Shown: positions 18,157 to 27,874, counted from the first letter of the stretch. The stretch: 64,000 nt of DNA from Vibrio sp. UBA2441 (GCA_002342685.1 DDQN01000056.1:1-64000), one strand, 5' to 3'. Notes: a model not told the origin generated them from the letters alone. Program-made: numbers and translations.

Positions 18157-19440
18157 ATGACCAAATCATCCGAACTATATAAAAAAGCGCAACAAACCAT
18201 TCCTGGTGGAGTTAACTCTCCGGTTAGAGCATTTAATGGTGTTGGCGGCTCTCCTATTTTTGTAGAAAAAGCAGACGGCCCATTTATTTATGATGCCGAT
18301 GGCAAAGCTTACATCGATTTTGTTGGCTCTTGGGGCCCTATGATTCTAGGTCACAACCATCCGGATATTCGTAATGCTGTCATCGAAGCGGCAGAACGTG
18401 GTTTAAGCTTTGGCGCGCCAACTGAAGTAGAAGTAGAAATGGCCGAGCTCGTTTCTAAAATTGTTCCCTCCATGGAACAGTTGCGTATGGTCAACTCTGG
18501 CACTGAAGCAACAATGAGTGCTATTCGTTTAGCACGGGGCTATACAGGCAGAGATAAAATTCTAAAATTTGAAGGCTGCTATCATGGCCACGCCGACAGC
18601 CTTTTAGTAAAAGCAGGTTCCGGCGCACTAACCTTAGGTCAGCCTAGCTCTCCAGGTGTACCGGCAGATTTTGCTAAATTCACACTGACTGCCACCTTTA
18701 ACGATCTTGACTCTGTACAAGCTTTATTTGACGCTAATAAAGGTGAGATTTCTTGTATTATTGTTGAGCCCGTCGCCGGCAACATGAACTGTATCCCCCC
18801 AGTTGAAGGTTTCCATGAAGGCTTGCGTCAAATCTGTGACAACGAAGGGGCATTACTCATTTTTGATGAAGTAATGACTGGCTTCCGCGTGGCAGAAGGT
18901 TGTGCTCAAGCTTATTACAACATCAAACCCGATCTTACTACGCTAGGTAAAGTTCTCGGTGGCGGAATGCCAGTGGGCGCATTTGGTGGCCGTAAAGAAG
19001 TGATGCAGCATATCGCACCAACCGGTCCGGTTTATCAGGCAGGAACACTTTCTGGAAACCCTATAGCAATGGCGGCTGGTTTAGCTTCTCTAAAAGCATT
19101 GACGGCAGAAGGTAATGAAGAGAAGTTAGCGTCTATTACTAAGCAGTTAGCCCAAGGATTCAAGCAATTGGCTGAAAAGCACAATATCCCGCTGCTGGTT
19201 TCTCAGGTTGGTGGTATGTTTGGATTCTTCTTTACAGATCAAGAAAAAGTAACCTGTTACGATGAGGTTGCGAAGTGTGATGTAGAACGATTCAAGACGT
19301 TTTTCCATTTAATGTTAGAAGAAGGTGTTTATTTAGCACCATCAGCATTTGAAGCCAGCTTCACTTCTTTAGCCCACGGTGAAAAAGAAATTCAGGCTAC
19401 ATTAGATGCAGTAGACCGCTGTTTTGCTAAGTTAGCTTAA
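18157..19440 (+). CDS. hemL: Glutamate-1-semialdehyde 2,1-aminomutase
   Basis: PLP enzyme of the C5 pathway that isomerises glutamate-1-semialdehyde to 5-aminolevulinate for haem synthesis. It has 427 residues. The PLP-binding Lys265 lies in TLGKVLGGG, and the N-terminal GGVNSPVRAF motif is present. AAGGA lies ahead of the ATG at 18157. Immediately behind the stop there is a GGG heptamer repeat. Confidence 0.98.
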   Translation: MTKSSELYKKAQQTIPGGVNSPVRAFNGVGGSPIFVEKADGPFIYDADGKAYIDFVGSWGPMILGHNHPDIRNAVIEAAERGLSFGAPTEVEVEMAELVSKIVPSMEQLRMVNSGTEATMSAIRLARGYTGRDKILKFEGCYHGHADSLLVKAGSGALTLGQPSSPGVPADFAKFTLTATFNDLDSVQALFDANKGEISCIIVEPVAGNMNCIPPVEGFHEGLRQICDNEGALLIFDEVMTGFRVAEGCAQAYYNIKPDLTTLGKVLGGGMPVGAFGGRKEVMQHIAPTGPVYQAGTLSGNPIAMAAGLASLKALTAEGNEEKLASITKQLAQGFKQLAEKHNIPLLVSQVGGMFGFFFTDQEKVTCYDEVAKCDVERFKTFFHLMLEEGVYLAPSAFEASFTSLAHGEKEIQATLDAVDRCFAKLA

Positions 19441-19771
19441 TAAAAACGGTTGTGGGTTGTGGGTTGTGGGTTGTGGGAAATTAGTCCCATTACCCATTAC
19501 CTATCGCCTATTATCCTTTCAATTCCAATTCAGCACGACCAGAATAACCAGCACACCAAGAAGACAGCGAAACCAAGGGATACTTTTTAGGTTTCTGCCG
19601 CTTTTGGAACACGCTTTATCATTTCCGCAACACCCCATATAAATACCAACTATTTATTTGATAACCAATAAAATTACCGCCATTATATACCCAAGCGACC
19701 TCAAGATGCAGAAATCCGTCACCTCAGTTTCGAATCTTCTGGCTTCTATCCTATAGAAAAGGGACTGTTCA
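19441..19771 (+). other. Intergenic region after hemL
   Basis: No gene is apparent. It contains the heptamer repeat at 19450-19477, CCCATTACCCATTACC (a GGG-rich counterpart on the other strand) from 19486, and a 21-nt segment at 19688-19708. That segment resembles one at 54614-54634, about 15 of 21 matches, and may be a relic of a dispersed Vibrio repeat. Confidence 0.5.
19450..19477 (+). repeat. TTGTGGG heptamer repeat, four copies
   Basis: Four perfect tandem copies of TTGTGGG give four GGG runs separated by four-base loops, the pattern of an intramolecular G-quadruplex. It starts 10 bp after the hemL stop. A similar array with a different heptamer lies at 32021-32049. Confidence 0.9.
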
Positions 19772-20857
19772 GTGTTGGACAAAAAACAAATTTCATCCAG
19801 CCATTATGTGCTCATTTTTGCATTACTTGCTGCTGCTTACGCCTGCTATCTTATTGTGCAGCCGTATGTAAACTCAATTATTATGGCTTTTATTATCTCT
19901 CTACTAATGTTTCCGCTACATGAATGGATTGAGAAAAAATTACCAAACAAACCAAATATTGTTTCCCTTCTTTCTTGCACGGTTTTAACGTTTATTATCG
20001 TCATTCCATTACTTGCTGTATTTGCCGCGATTGTTCAACAAGGCTCTGTCGCAACGCAAGGAATATACCATTGGGTTACGGCCGGAGGTATTGAAGAGTT
20101 TTTTAAACAGCCGTGGATTTTGAAAGCAGTAAACCTTGCTAACGAGTATTTACCCTTTGATAAAATAGAACCGCAAAAAATTGCGGAGAAAATTGGCCAA
20201 CTTGCTACCAGTTTTGGATCCAATCTTGTGGCTATCAGCGCCAAAATATTGGGCGATGCGACGAGCTTTTTAGCCAGCTTCCTACTCATGTTGTTTGTTC
20301 TGTTTTTCTTACTTAGAGATCACGACAAAATTATTAAAGCTTTACGCCATATTCTACCTCTATCTCGCAGCCAGGAAGACAGGTTACTAAATGAAATAGA
20401 GCAGGTTTCCAAATCCGCCGTGCTCGGCTCATTTTTAACCGCGGTGGCACAAGGTATTGCAGGTGGCATTGGCATGTGGGTGGTTGGATTCCCTGGGCTT
20501 TTCTGGGGAACCATGTTTGGTTTCGCTTCCTTTATTCCCATTGTCGGTACTGCATTGATCTGGATACCAGCCACTGCTTATTTATTTATTATTGGCGATA
20601 CCAACTGGGCTATTTTCCTCGCTATCTGGAGTATGGCCGTCGTAGGGTCCATAGATAACATACTCCGCCCTCTATTAATGCAAGGCAGTGGCGGCATGAA
20701 TACCCTAATGATATTTTTCTCTTTATTAGGAGGCATCCAGCTATTCGGTCTTATTGGCTTAATATATGGACCGCTCATTTTCGCTATCGCTATCGTGCTA
20801 TTCAATATCTATGAAGAAGAGTTTCATGGATTCTTAAACAATCAGGATAAGAGTTAG
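19772..20857 (+). CDS. AI-2E/PerM family transporter
   Basis: Polytopic inner-membrane protein of the AI-2E transporter (PerM/YdiK/TqsA) family, 361 residues with about eight membrane segments: pairs near 13-50 and 65-90, one near 155-180, then a cluster from 210 to 345. The substrate cannot be read from sequence. Some family members export autoinducer-2 and others are Na+/H+ antiporters. The start is a GTG at 19772 with AAGGGA upstream; TTG at 19775 is an alternative. Confidence 0.85.
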   Translation: MLDKKQISSSHYVLIFALLAAAYACYLIVQPYVNSIIMAFIISLLMFPLHEWIEKKLPNKPNIVSLLSCTVLTFIIVIPLLAVFAAIVQQGSVATQGIYHWVTAGGIEEFFKQPWILKAVNLANEYLPFDKIEPQKIAEKIGQLATSFGSNLVAISAKILGDATSFLASFLLMLFVLFFLLRDHDKIIKALRHILPLSRSQEDRLLNEIEQVSKSAVLGSFLTAVAQGIAGGIGMWVVGFPGLFWGTMFGFASFIPIVGTALIWIPATAYLFIIGDTNWAIFLAIWSMAVVGSIDNILRPLLMQGSGGMNTLMIFFSLLGGIQLFGLIGLIYGPLIFAIAIVLFNIYEEEFHGFLNNQDKS

Positions 20858-20895
20858 TCAAATTAACCTGACTACATAAAACTTCTTCATGCTAT

Positions 20896-20929
20896 GGGCA
20901 GATTGTGCGAAAATCTGCCCTCATTTTTT
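20896..20929 (+). terminator. Terminator after AI-2E family gene
   Basis: Nine-bp stem GGGCAGATT/AATCTGCCC (20896-20904 with 20912-20920) with TCATTTTTTC behind it. Confidence 0.82.
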
Positions 20930-20994
20930 CTAATACCAAGGCCAGTAGATAAACATCTGCTGAAATTGACACTATAACTTTTTAGAGCATTTTC

Positions 20995-22017
20995 ATGTCG
21001 TCATTTATTGCACCGAGCCAGATAGCCGAACGTCAACTTGATTTTTTTAAAGGGAAACACGTTTTGGTTGCAGGGGAAGCTGAAGACCTCTTTCCTGTAG
21101 AGCTGAGCAAACATTGCCAGTCTGTTTCCGTATTTACTACCAACTATGGCTACTATCGACAGTTAGCAGACAAAACCGCACTTCAATGTTTTTTTGATGC
21201 AGAACTGAAACAAAATGTACAGGCAGATATGATTTTGCTTTATTGGCCTAAGGCGAAAGCGGAAGCAGAGTACTTATTGGCGATGCTATTGGCGAAGTTA
21301 GGCAAAGGCACCGAGATCATTGTGGTTGGAGAAAACCGCTCTGGTGTTAGAAGCATCGAAAAAATGTTCAGCCAGTATGGTAGAGTCATTAAACACGACA
21401 CAGCCCGCCGCTGCTCTTTTTATTGGGGAGAATGCACAAACGACCCCGCTAAATTTGACCTCAATGCTTGGTTTAAGACTTACTCATTGGACATAAATAA
21501 CCTTTCTGTCACGATTAAAAGCCTGCCCGGCGTATTTAGCCATGGACAATTTGATGTGGGTAGTAAACTTTTACTCGATTCATTACCCAAACTCAATGGA
21601 AAGGTTCTTGATTTTGGCTGTGGCGCAGGAGTCATAGGTACTGTAATGGCATTGCAAAACCCTGATATTGAACTGGAAATGTGCGACATTAGTGCCTTTG
21701 CAATTGCTTCAAGTAAGGAAACTCTCAAAGCGAATAAAATAACGGGCAAAGTGTTCGCTTCCGATGTCTACTCAGATACCGCGAACAACTACAATTACTT
21801 AATCAGTAACCCACCATTCCACGCGGGCCTTGATACCAGTTATAGCGCAACAGAAACCTTACTTTCTCAATCACCTAAGCACTTGAAAAGAAATGGTCAC
21901 CTCTATATTGTTGCCAACAGTTTTCTTAAGTACCAACCTATCATTACTGATGCTTTAACTAATTGTGAGACGATAAATAAGACTTCTAAATTCGCCATTT
22001 ATCACGCTACAAAATAA
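20995..22017 (+). CDS. rsmC: 16S rRNA (guanine(1207)-N2)-methyltransferase RsmC
   Basis: Methylates G1207 of 16S rRNA in the 30S subunit. It has 340 residues: a degenerate N-terminal methyltransferase-like half, and a catalytic C-terminal half with the SAM motif VLDFGCGAG (about 203-211) and the NPPFHAG active-site motif. The ribosome binding site is weak. Confidence 0.93.
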   Translation: MSSFIAPSQIAERQLDFFKGKHVLVAGEAEDLFPVELSKHCQSVSVFTTNYGYYRQLADKTALQCFFDAELKQNVQADMILLYWPKAKAEAEYLLAMLLAKLGKGTEIIVVGENRSGVRSIEKMFSQYGRVIKHDTARRCSFYWGECTNDPAKFDLNAWFKTYSLDINNLSVTIKSLPGVFSHGQFDVGSKLLLDSLPKLNGKVLDFGCGAGVIGTVMALQNPDIELEMCDISAFAIASSKETLKANKITGKVFASDVYSDTANNYNYLISNPPFHAGLDTSYSATETLLSQSPKHLKRNGHLYIVANSFLKYQPIITDALTNCETINKTSKFAIYHATK

Positions 22018-22027
22018 AATCATTAGC

Positions 22028-22053
22028 AGGAATACCGAATTTTCGGTATTCCT
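22028..22053 (+). terminator. Hairpin after rsmC
   Basis: AGGAATACCGAA (22028-22039) is complementary to TTCGGTATTCCT (22042-22053). The stem is strong but no T run follows, so its efficiency as a terminator is uncertain. Confidence 0.5.
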
Positions 22054-22174
22054 CTCGAAACAAAGAACAATTAATACCTATTTATCACGCTTTCCTATAA
22101 ACTTACTTGCCACTATAAAAAAAGTTATTGCTTTGACGGCAATAGCGTCACACTATTAGGCTTATTAATTAATA

Positions 22175-25100
22175 ATGGCTATTTACCCTAATAAACAAAA
22201 TTTTAGAAAACTAAAAAGCACTCTGATGCTTGCTTTTCTGATCTTAAGTTTAACGCCATTAACGATCACAGCTCTATTTTTCCTCAACTCTCACAGCAAA
22301 GACCTTCAGGAGCAAAGCCACTCCTACTTAGTTTCCGTTCGCGATACTAAGCAACAACAAATTATTGATTATATAAAAAGCAAAGAATCCGAAGTCATGG
22401 GTTTTGTCCGTTCTGAGTTAGCGTATGCTAGTGGTGGTCGTTTCTACGGCTTGGTTAATGCTTTTAAACAACTGGGCAACGATATTGAACAAGCGAGAGA
22501 TAATGCCCAGCAACGCTATATAATAGGTTCAGGAAACCAAATTCAAACCACCCCCAAAAAAGAATCAGATAATTTTGCAGGAAGCGAGCGATATCGGTTA
22601 CTTCACAAACGATATCATCCTGCCTATGTCGAGCTACTTAAACGTTCTGATTTTGATGATATCTTATTGGTTGATATTGCAGGTAACGTCACCTATTCCA
22701 CTCAGAAACTCAATAATTATGCTGCTAATCTTCTCAACACAATCAATAGAGAAACCAATCTAGGCAAAGCATTTTCCAATATTAAACAAGAACTTAATAA
22801 CAACACAAAAAACAAAGACTATACTCCTGTTATTATGTCTGACTTCGCTATAGAAAATGGACAATTATACGCTTGGTTTGCCTCACCTATTATTCAACAA
22901 GGTTATCTGCACAGTTACGCACTATTGAGGCTCCCTATAACAAGAATAACAAGAATAGTTAATGACTTAGATAAAACATCGTCCGCATCTATTTTATTGG
23001 TGGGGTCTGATTATTCTCCCAGAGCTCAAGGCATTAGCCAGAAAGAAATTAATAATAGTCGTCAGGTCATAGATGATGCATTAAATAATCAAACGGTTGT
23101 AAGCACCTACAGTAGCGAAAAAAAAGAGCGATTTATCGCAGCTTATGCTCCGGTAAGAACAAGTTCATTTAACTGGGCTCTTGTGGCTCAAATACCAGAA
23201 AACCTCGCCTATGCACGAATTCATCAACTGGAAAAAGTATTTATTGTGGCGATGTTTATTGCCATTATTCTGGTCATAGTTGCCTCACATTACCTTTCAA
23301 ATTTCATTACTGCACCACTACTTAAACTAGCTTGGGCGGCAGAAAAGGTTTCCGCTGGAGAAATTAATGATGACATGTTTCATACTGAAAGAAATGATGA
23401 AATAGGTCGTCTCGCTATCAGCTTTAAACGTATGCAACGATCAATCAGAGACAAGATCCAGACGATTAAAGAACAGAATCAAGAGCTGGAAATAAACCTT
23501 CAGGTTATCCAAAAACAGAACGATGAACTGCACATTGCTGACAAACTAAAAGATGAGTTCCTTGCGACCACATCTCATGAACTTCGTACCCCTCTTCACG
23601 GGATGATCGGCATCGCTGAAACACTAATATCTGGTGAAAATGGACATGTACCCGCCCCACAAAAACATCAGCTCAATATTATTATCAATAGTGGCCTAAG
23701 GCTTTCTAACTTAGTCGATGACCTCCTTGATTATCATAAAATGCGCTACGGACAATTAGATATACAAAAAGCAGGGGTCAATATTTTTAACGCTACTAGC
23801 TTAGTTTTAGAGTTATCAGAACACCTGTTAAGCAATAAACATTTACGTATCATTAATCAAATCCCTTGTGATATTCCTCTAGTTTTAGCTGATCCACAGC
23901 GGTTGGAACAGGTTTTGTATAACCTGATCGGCAATGCGATAAAATACACAGACGAAGGAAAAATTGTTATATCTGCCAGCCAAGTAGATGATCGAATAAG
24001 AGTCCATGTCGTCGATACAGGGCAAGGTATACCAACGGAGCAATTAGAGCATATTTTTGAACCATTAATTCAGGCTGGACAAGATACTCAGCGATACAGG
24101 CAAGGGGCGGGCCTAGGGTTATCTATCAGTCGCCAACTTATCGAGCTGATGGGTGGTACGTTATACGTCAGTAGCCAGTACCTTGTCGGTACTACCTTCA
24201 GCTTCTCGCTACCAGTAGTATCTAAGGACGACAGCGACGTCGTAAAAGCGCCTTTAACGTCACCACATTTTGTACTTCCCGCGTCAGGGGATGCCATTGA
24301 ACTGACAAATAGTCCATTACCCGACAACCCAGATGGTCACCTTATACTGATCGTCGACGACGAACCCGTCAATATACATATCTTAGATAGTTTTTTAAGA
24401 CTCGAAGGATATCGCACCAAGTCAACTCTAAATGGAGCTGATGCTTTTAAGTGTATCGAGAATGAAAAACCAGACCTTTTATTATTAGATATTATGATGC
24501 CTGGAATCAGTGGCTACGACGTATGTGAACAACTAAGAGCCCACTATGACCACGGTCAGCTCCCAATCATTATGCTCACGGCATTAAGTCAGCCAGAAGA
24601 CCGAATTAAAGGGTTTGAAGCAGGTGCTAATGATTATTTAACTAAACCATTTAATAAACAGGAACTTTCAGCAAGAATCAAAGCACATTTAACCGCCAGT
24701 AAAGCAGAATTGAGAAGAATAGAAAATAGAGAATTACAACAAGAACTAAAGCGCCGGGAAATCGTTGAGGAAAACCTGCTGAAAACTCAATATCAACTAT
24801 TAGAACAACTAGATTCTGCACCAGAGGCCATTATCTGTATAGGAAATGAAAACCGGATTCGCTTTAGTAATGAAGCAGCAGCAAAGCTTTTCGAACGTAC
24901 AACTGAACAATTACGACGCAGCCGAATAGACGACTTGGTTCCATCTAAGTACCTAAAACAATCTCAGCACCATTTTTGCGGGGAAGTTGAGGTTTTCGTT
25001 GCTAACAAAAAAGAGCGCATGTTAGCCGATATAATGAAGCTGCCAGAGGACTCCAACATTACGTCAATGTTAATATTCAATGCCATAGGAAAAAGCAGTA

Positions 25101-25561
25101 ATGACCGAATAGATAACCTTGAAACAGCAATTGAAGCCTTATCTAGTTACGCATTTGAAGGTGATAAAACTCAGTTACAAGCACTAAAAAAACTGGGCGG
25201 CGATTTTATTGAAATTGCAGATAAAGTGGCAGACTCTAATCAAGATAAACAGCTAATTAAGCGTCAACTACTGGTAGAGGCGATGACAACAGCTTTGAAT
25301 TATTGGGAACTGTCGACTGGCACATCCAAATTCACCTTCGCCGAAAAAAGTAATTTGTGGAGAGTCTATTTAGACAGAAGTACTCTACAAACCAGAACCT
25401 TAGACAAGTATATGCATGTTGAAACTTTACCGAAAACGCCCCGCTGGAGAACAGTTATCAGTTCCATAGACTTCATACTCAGCCATTGCTCAGAGAATAG
25501 CAATGAAAGAGACAAGTTGATTAAACTACGTGATCAATTACAAGCACTGTTAAGCCTTTAA
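22175..25561 (+). CDS. chiS: Chitin-sensing hybrid histidine kinase ChiS
   Basis: Orphan membrane regulator of the chitin utilisation programme. In 1128 residues: TM1 (about 17-38), a periplasmic sensor (to about 355), TM2 (356-378), HAMP, HisKA with His468 in TSHELRTP, HATPase, a receiver with Asp772 in LLDIMMPG, a PAS-like region (about 880-960) and an alpha-helical C-terminus. In V. cholerae the C-terminal part is reported to bind DNA directly, with the periplasmic binding protein Cbp holding ChiS inactive until chitin oligosaccharides arrive. The adjacent cbp operon fits this model. No separate response regulator is nearby. Confidence 0.93.
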   Translation: MAIYPNKQNFRKLKSTLMLAFLILSLTPLTITALFFLNSHSKDLQEQSHSYLVSVRDTKQQQIIDYIKSKESEVMGFVRSELAYASGGRFYGLVNAFKQLGNDIEQARDNAQQRYIIGSGNQIQTTPKKESDNFAGSERYRLLHKRYHPAYVELLKRSDFDDILLVDIAGNVTYSTQKLNNYAANLLNTINRETNLGKAFSNIKQELNNNTKNKDYTPVIMSDFAIENGQLYAWFASPIIQQGYLHSYALLRLPITRITRIVNDLDKTSSASILLVGSDYSPRAQGISQKEINNSRQVIDDALNNQTVVSTYSSEKKERFIAAYAPVRTSSFNWALVAQIPENLAYARIHQLEKVFIVAMFIAIILVIVASHYLSNFITAPLLKLAWAAEKVSAGEINDDMFHTERNDEIGRLAISFKRMQRSIRDKIQTIKEQNQELEINLQVIQKQNDELHIADKLKDEFLATTSHELRTPLHGMIGIAETLISGENGHVPAPQKHQLNIIINSGLRLSNLVDDLLDYHKMRYGQLDIQKAGVNIFNATSLVLELSEHLLSNKHLRIINQIPCDIPLVLADPQRLEQVLYNLIGNAIKYTDEGKIVISASQVDDRIRVHVVDTGQGIPTEQLEHIFEPLIQAGQDTQRYRQGAGLGLSISRQLIELMGGTLYVSSQYLVGTTFSFSLPVVSKDDSDVVKAPLTSPHFVLPASGDAIELTNSPLPDNPDGHLILIVDDEPVNIHILDSFLRLEGYRTKSTLNGADAFKCIENEKPDLLLLDIMMPGISGYDVCEQLRAHYDHGQLPIIMLTALSQPEDRIKGFEAGANDYLTKPFNKQELSARIKAHLTASKAELRRIENRELQQELKRREIVEENLLKTQYQLLEQLDSAPEAIICIGNENRIRFSNEAAAKLFERTTEQLRRSRIDDLVPSKYLKQSQHHFCGEVEVFVANKKERMLADIMKLPEDSNITSMLIFNAIGKSSNDRIDNLETAIEALSSYAFEGDKTQLQALKKLGGDFIEIADKVADSNQDKQLIKRQLLVEAMTTALNYWELSTGTSKFTFAEKSNLWRVYLDRSTLQTRTLDKYMHVETLPKTPRWRTVISSIDFILSHCSENSNERDKLIKLRDQLQALLSL

Positions 25562-25846
25562 CGAAAACCTCTATACTCTTCTTGTTACAATCAAAAATCA
25601 CCCTACCCTTCTACACACAGCTTAATTATTGATAATAAAAAAGACAGTCAAAATCATTTTTCAAGCGCTTAAAAAGAACCCTCAACGGTATACAAAACCA
25701 GTTATTTTCCATTTTTCGATTAATATCACGACAAATTGTTATAATTATTTATCAGAAAGAAATTAACGATTCTTACTGTATTTGACATCAACCACATTAA
25801 TCAACAACAACCAGAAAAACCTCAACAACAAAGAGTAAAACAAAAA

Positions 25847-25858
25847 GTAAGCACTTAC
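25847..25858. promoter_or_regulatory. SlmA-like operator in chb promoter
   Basis: GTAAGCACTTAC has five-base palindromic arms and matches the SlmA consensus GTGAGTACTCAC at 9 of 12 positions. SlmA is reported to co-activate the chb promoter with ChiS in V. cholerae. Binding here is inferred. Confidence 0.45.
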
Positions 25859-25937
25859 ACATGACAAGAACGCATGATAGAAATTGCTATTAGTTCACAC
25901 TTTTTGATGAGACTGATTCCCATCTATTAAGCACGTT

Positions 25938-25983
25938 TTTAACGTTTCTAACGGAGCCATTGAGTAATTTAACGTTTTTGACG
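25938..25983 (+). promoter_or_regulatory. Paired direct repeats, candidate ChiS sites
   Basis: TTTAACGTTTCTAACG (25938-25953) and TTTAACGTTTTTGACG (25968-25983) match at 14 of 16 positions and start exactly 30 bp apart, about three helical turns. Same-face spacing of two sites upstream of cbp suggests an activator, for which ChiS is the obvious candidate. Confidence 0.5.
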
Positions 25984-26161
25984 AACAATCAAATTGATAT
26001 TCGAGTTTACAAGGTGTTTTCTAGTTGCATCTTAGGTCTGCAGCTCTCTTTTATCCTACAGAGTCTAAAAATAACTGAGACTGAGATAGAACGATTAAAC
26101 GTGATTATCAAGGGATAAACATCCCATTAGTGACATAAAAGCTAAAAAGTAAGGATCCGCT

Positions 26162-27841
26162 ATGCTTACCACAATTAAAAAGACAGCAATGACAACGGCT
26201 ATTTTGGCCGCTTCTGCTAGCATCTCAGTGCCTCTAGCAGCAAAAGAAACTAGAAGTGAGTTAACGATTGTTCCGGATTTCTATCCAACGATGGTGCGTA
26301 ACTTCAATCCATTTTTAGAAACAGCATTAAAAACAACCACCGATTTTATCTATGAGCCTTTAGTGGTTTTTAATGAAATGCACGGCAATAAGCCAGTGAT
26401 GCGTCTCGCTAAAGATTATCGTATGTCTGCTGACCTTCAGACTATCACTTACGACCTTCGAAAAGGCGTCAAGTGGTCAGATGGACAGAGCTTTAGCGCT
26501 GATGACATTGTCTTTACTTACAAACTTCTAAAAGATAAGCCTGAACTCGACCAGCGAGGCATCAACAAATGGGTACAGTCGGTTGAAAAAATAAATGACA
26601 GACAAGTAAAATTCTATTTAACAGAGGCGAATTCAAATGTCCCTTACGAAATGTCACATGTTCCCATTGTCGCCGAACATATATGGGATCAAATAAAAGA
26701 CCCGACGACTTTCACCAATGAGAATCCTGTTGGTACCGGACCGTTTACCGAAATCGACACATTTACTCCACAGTTATACGTTCAATGTGAAAACCCTAAC
26801 TATTGGGATGCAAATAACTTAGACGTTGATTGCTTGCGAGTTCCGCAAATTGCTAATAATGACCAGCTACTCGGTAAGATAGTCAATTCTGAGCTTGATT
26901 GGACCTCTTCATTTGTTCCTGATATTGACCGCACTTACGCCGCGACAAACCCTAATCACCAATACTGGTATCCGCCATCAGGTACTCAAGCCTTTATAGT
27001 GAACTTCAAAAACCCAGACGCAGCTAAAAATGAAGCACTGAATAACGTAGATTTCCGCCGCGCATTCTCTATGGCCCTAGATCGTAAAACTATCATTGAT
27101 ATTGCTTTCTATGGCGGTGGTACCGTAAATGACTTTGGCTCGGGATTAGGCTATGCCTTTGAAGCCTGGTCAGATAAAAAAGTTCATGAAAAATATAAAG
27201 GGTTCAATACTTACAATATTGACGGGGCGAAACAAGTTCTGGCTAAAGCTGGCTTTAAAGACCTAGATAAAGATGGGTTTGTAGAAACGCCATCAGGCAA
27301 AACTTTTGAATTACTGGTTCAATCACCAAATGGCTGGACTGATTTCAATAACACCGTTCAACTCGCGGTAGAACAACTTCTGGAAGTCGGAATCAAAGCG
27401 CGTGCCAGAACCCCTGAGTTTGCGGTTTATAACCAAGCGATGCTAGAAGCGACTTATGATGTCGCCTACACTAACTACTTTCATGGCGCCGATCCTCATC
27501 TATATTGGAATAGCGCTTATAATTCTGCTCTACAAGGCGGTGAAGGTATGCCTCGCTTCGCGATGCACTTCTTCAAAGATGACAAATTAGACACACTTTT
27601 GGATAGTTTCTACAAAACAGCAAATAAAGATGAGCAATTACAAATTGCTCATGGTATTCAAAAAATCATTGCTGAAAACCAAGTAACCATTCCTGTCATG
27701 TCTGGTGCCTATATGTACCAATACAACACCACTCGTTTTACTGGCTGGTGGAATGAGACCAATCCAAAAGGCCGTCCTAATATCTGGGCTCGTATCCCTG
27801 AGCGTCTGCTTCATGTGCTAGACCTAACACCAGTTAAATAG
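26162..27841 (+). CDS. cbp: Periplasmic chitin-oligosaccharide binding protein Cbp
   Basis: Solute-binding protein of the oligopeptide/oligosaccharide SBP_bac_5 family, 559 residues with a signal peptide (about 1-27). It delivers chitin oligosaccharides to the importer encoded next. By analogy with V. cholerae it also keeps ChiS off when unliganded. AAGGA lies 7 bp before the ATG. A GC-rich hairpin follows the stop, ahead of the first permease gene. Confidence 0.92.
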   Translation: MLTTIKKTAMTTAILAASASISVPLAAKETRSELTIVPDFYPTMVRNFNPFLETALKTTTDFIYEPLVVFNEMHGNKPVMRLAKDYRMSADLQTITYDLRKGVKWSDGQSFSADDIVFTYKLLKDKPELDQRGINKWVQSVEKINDRQVKFYLTEANSNVPYEMSHVPIVAEHIWDQIKDPTTFTNENPVGTGPFTEIDTFTPQLYVQCENPNYWDANNLDVDCLRVPQIANNDQLLGKIVNSELDWTSSFVPDIDRTYAATNPNHQYWYPPSGTQAFIVNFKNPDAAKNEALNNVDFRRAFSMALDRKTIIDIAFYGGGTVNDFGSGLGYAFEAWSDKKVHEKYKGFNTYNIDGAKQVLAKAGFKDLDKDGFVETPSGKTFELLVQSPNGWTDFNNTVQLAVEQLLEVGIKARARTPEFAVYNQAMLEATYDVAYTNYFHGADPHLYWNSAYNSALQGGEGMPRFAMHFFKDDKLDTLLDSFYKTANKDEQLQIAHGIQKIIAENQVTIPVMSGAYMYQYNTTRFTGWWNETNPKGRPNIWARIPERLLHVLDLTPVK

Positions 27842-27850
27842 TATCAACCT

Positions 27851-27874
27851 GCGGCGTACCTTTCAGTACGCCGC
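27851..27874 (+). other. Hairpin between cbp and permease genes
   Basis: GCGGCGTAC (27851-27859) pairs perfectly with GTACGCCGC (27866-27874). No T run follows. Such structures behind binding-protein genes usually protect the upstream mRNA or partly reduce read-through, giving more Cbp than permease. Confidence 0.6.

Larger units (their letters stand above)
25562..26161 (+). other. chb operon promoter region
   Basis: 600 bp without a gene, AT-rich. It holds an SlmA-like palindrome (25847-25858) and a pair of 16-bp direct repeats (25938-25953, 25968-25983), and ends with an AAGGA ribosome binding site for cbp. It is the expected target of ChiS. I could not place a confident -35/-10. Confidence 0.7.

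Noticed and set aside
19450..19477. Heptamer arrays as CRISPR
   Set aside because: Units are 7 bp, contiguous, without spacers or cas genes.
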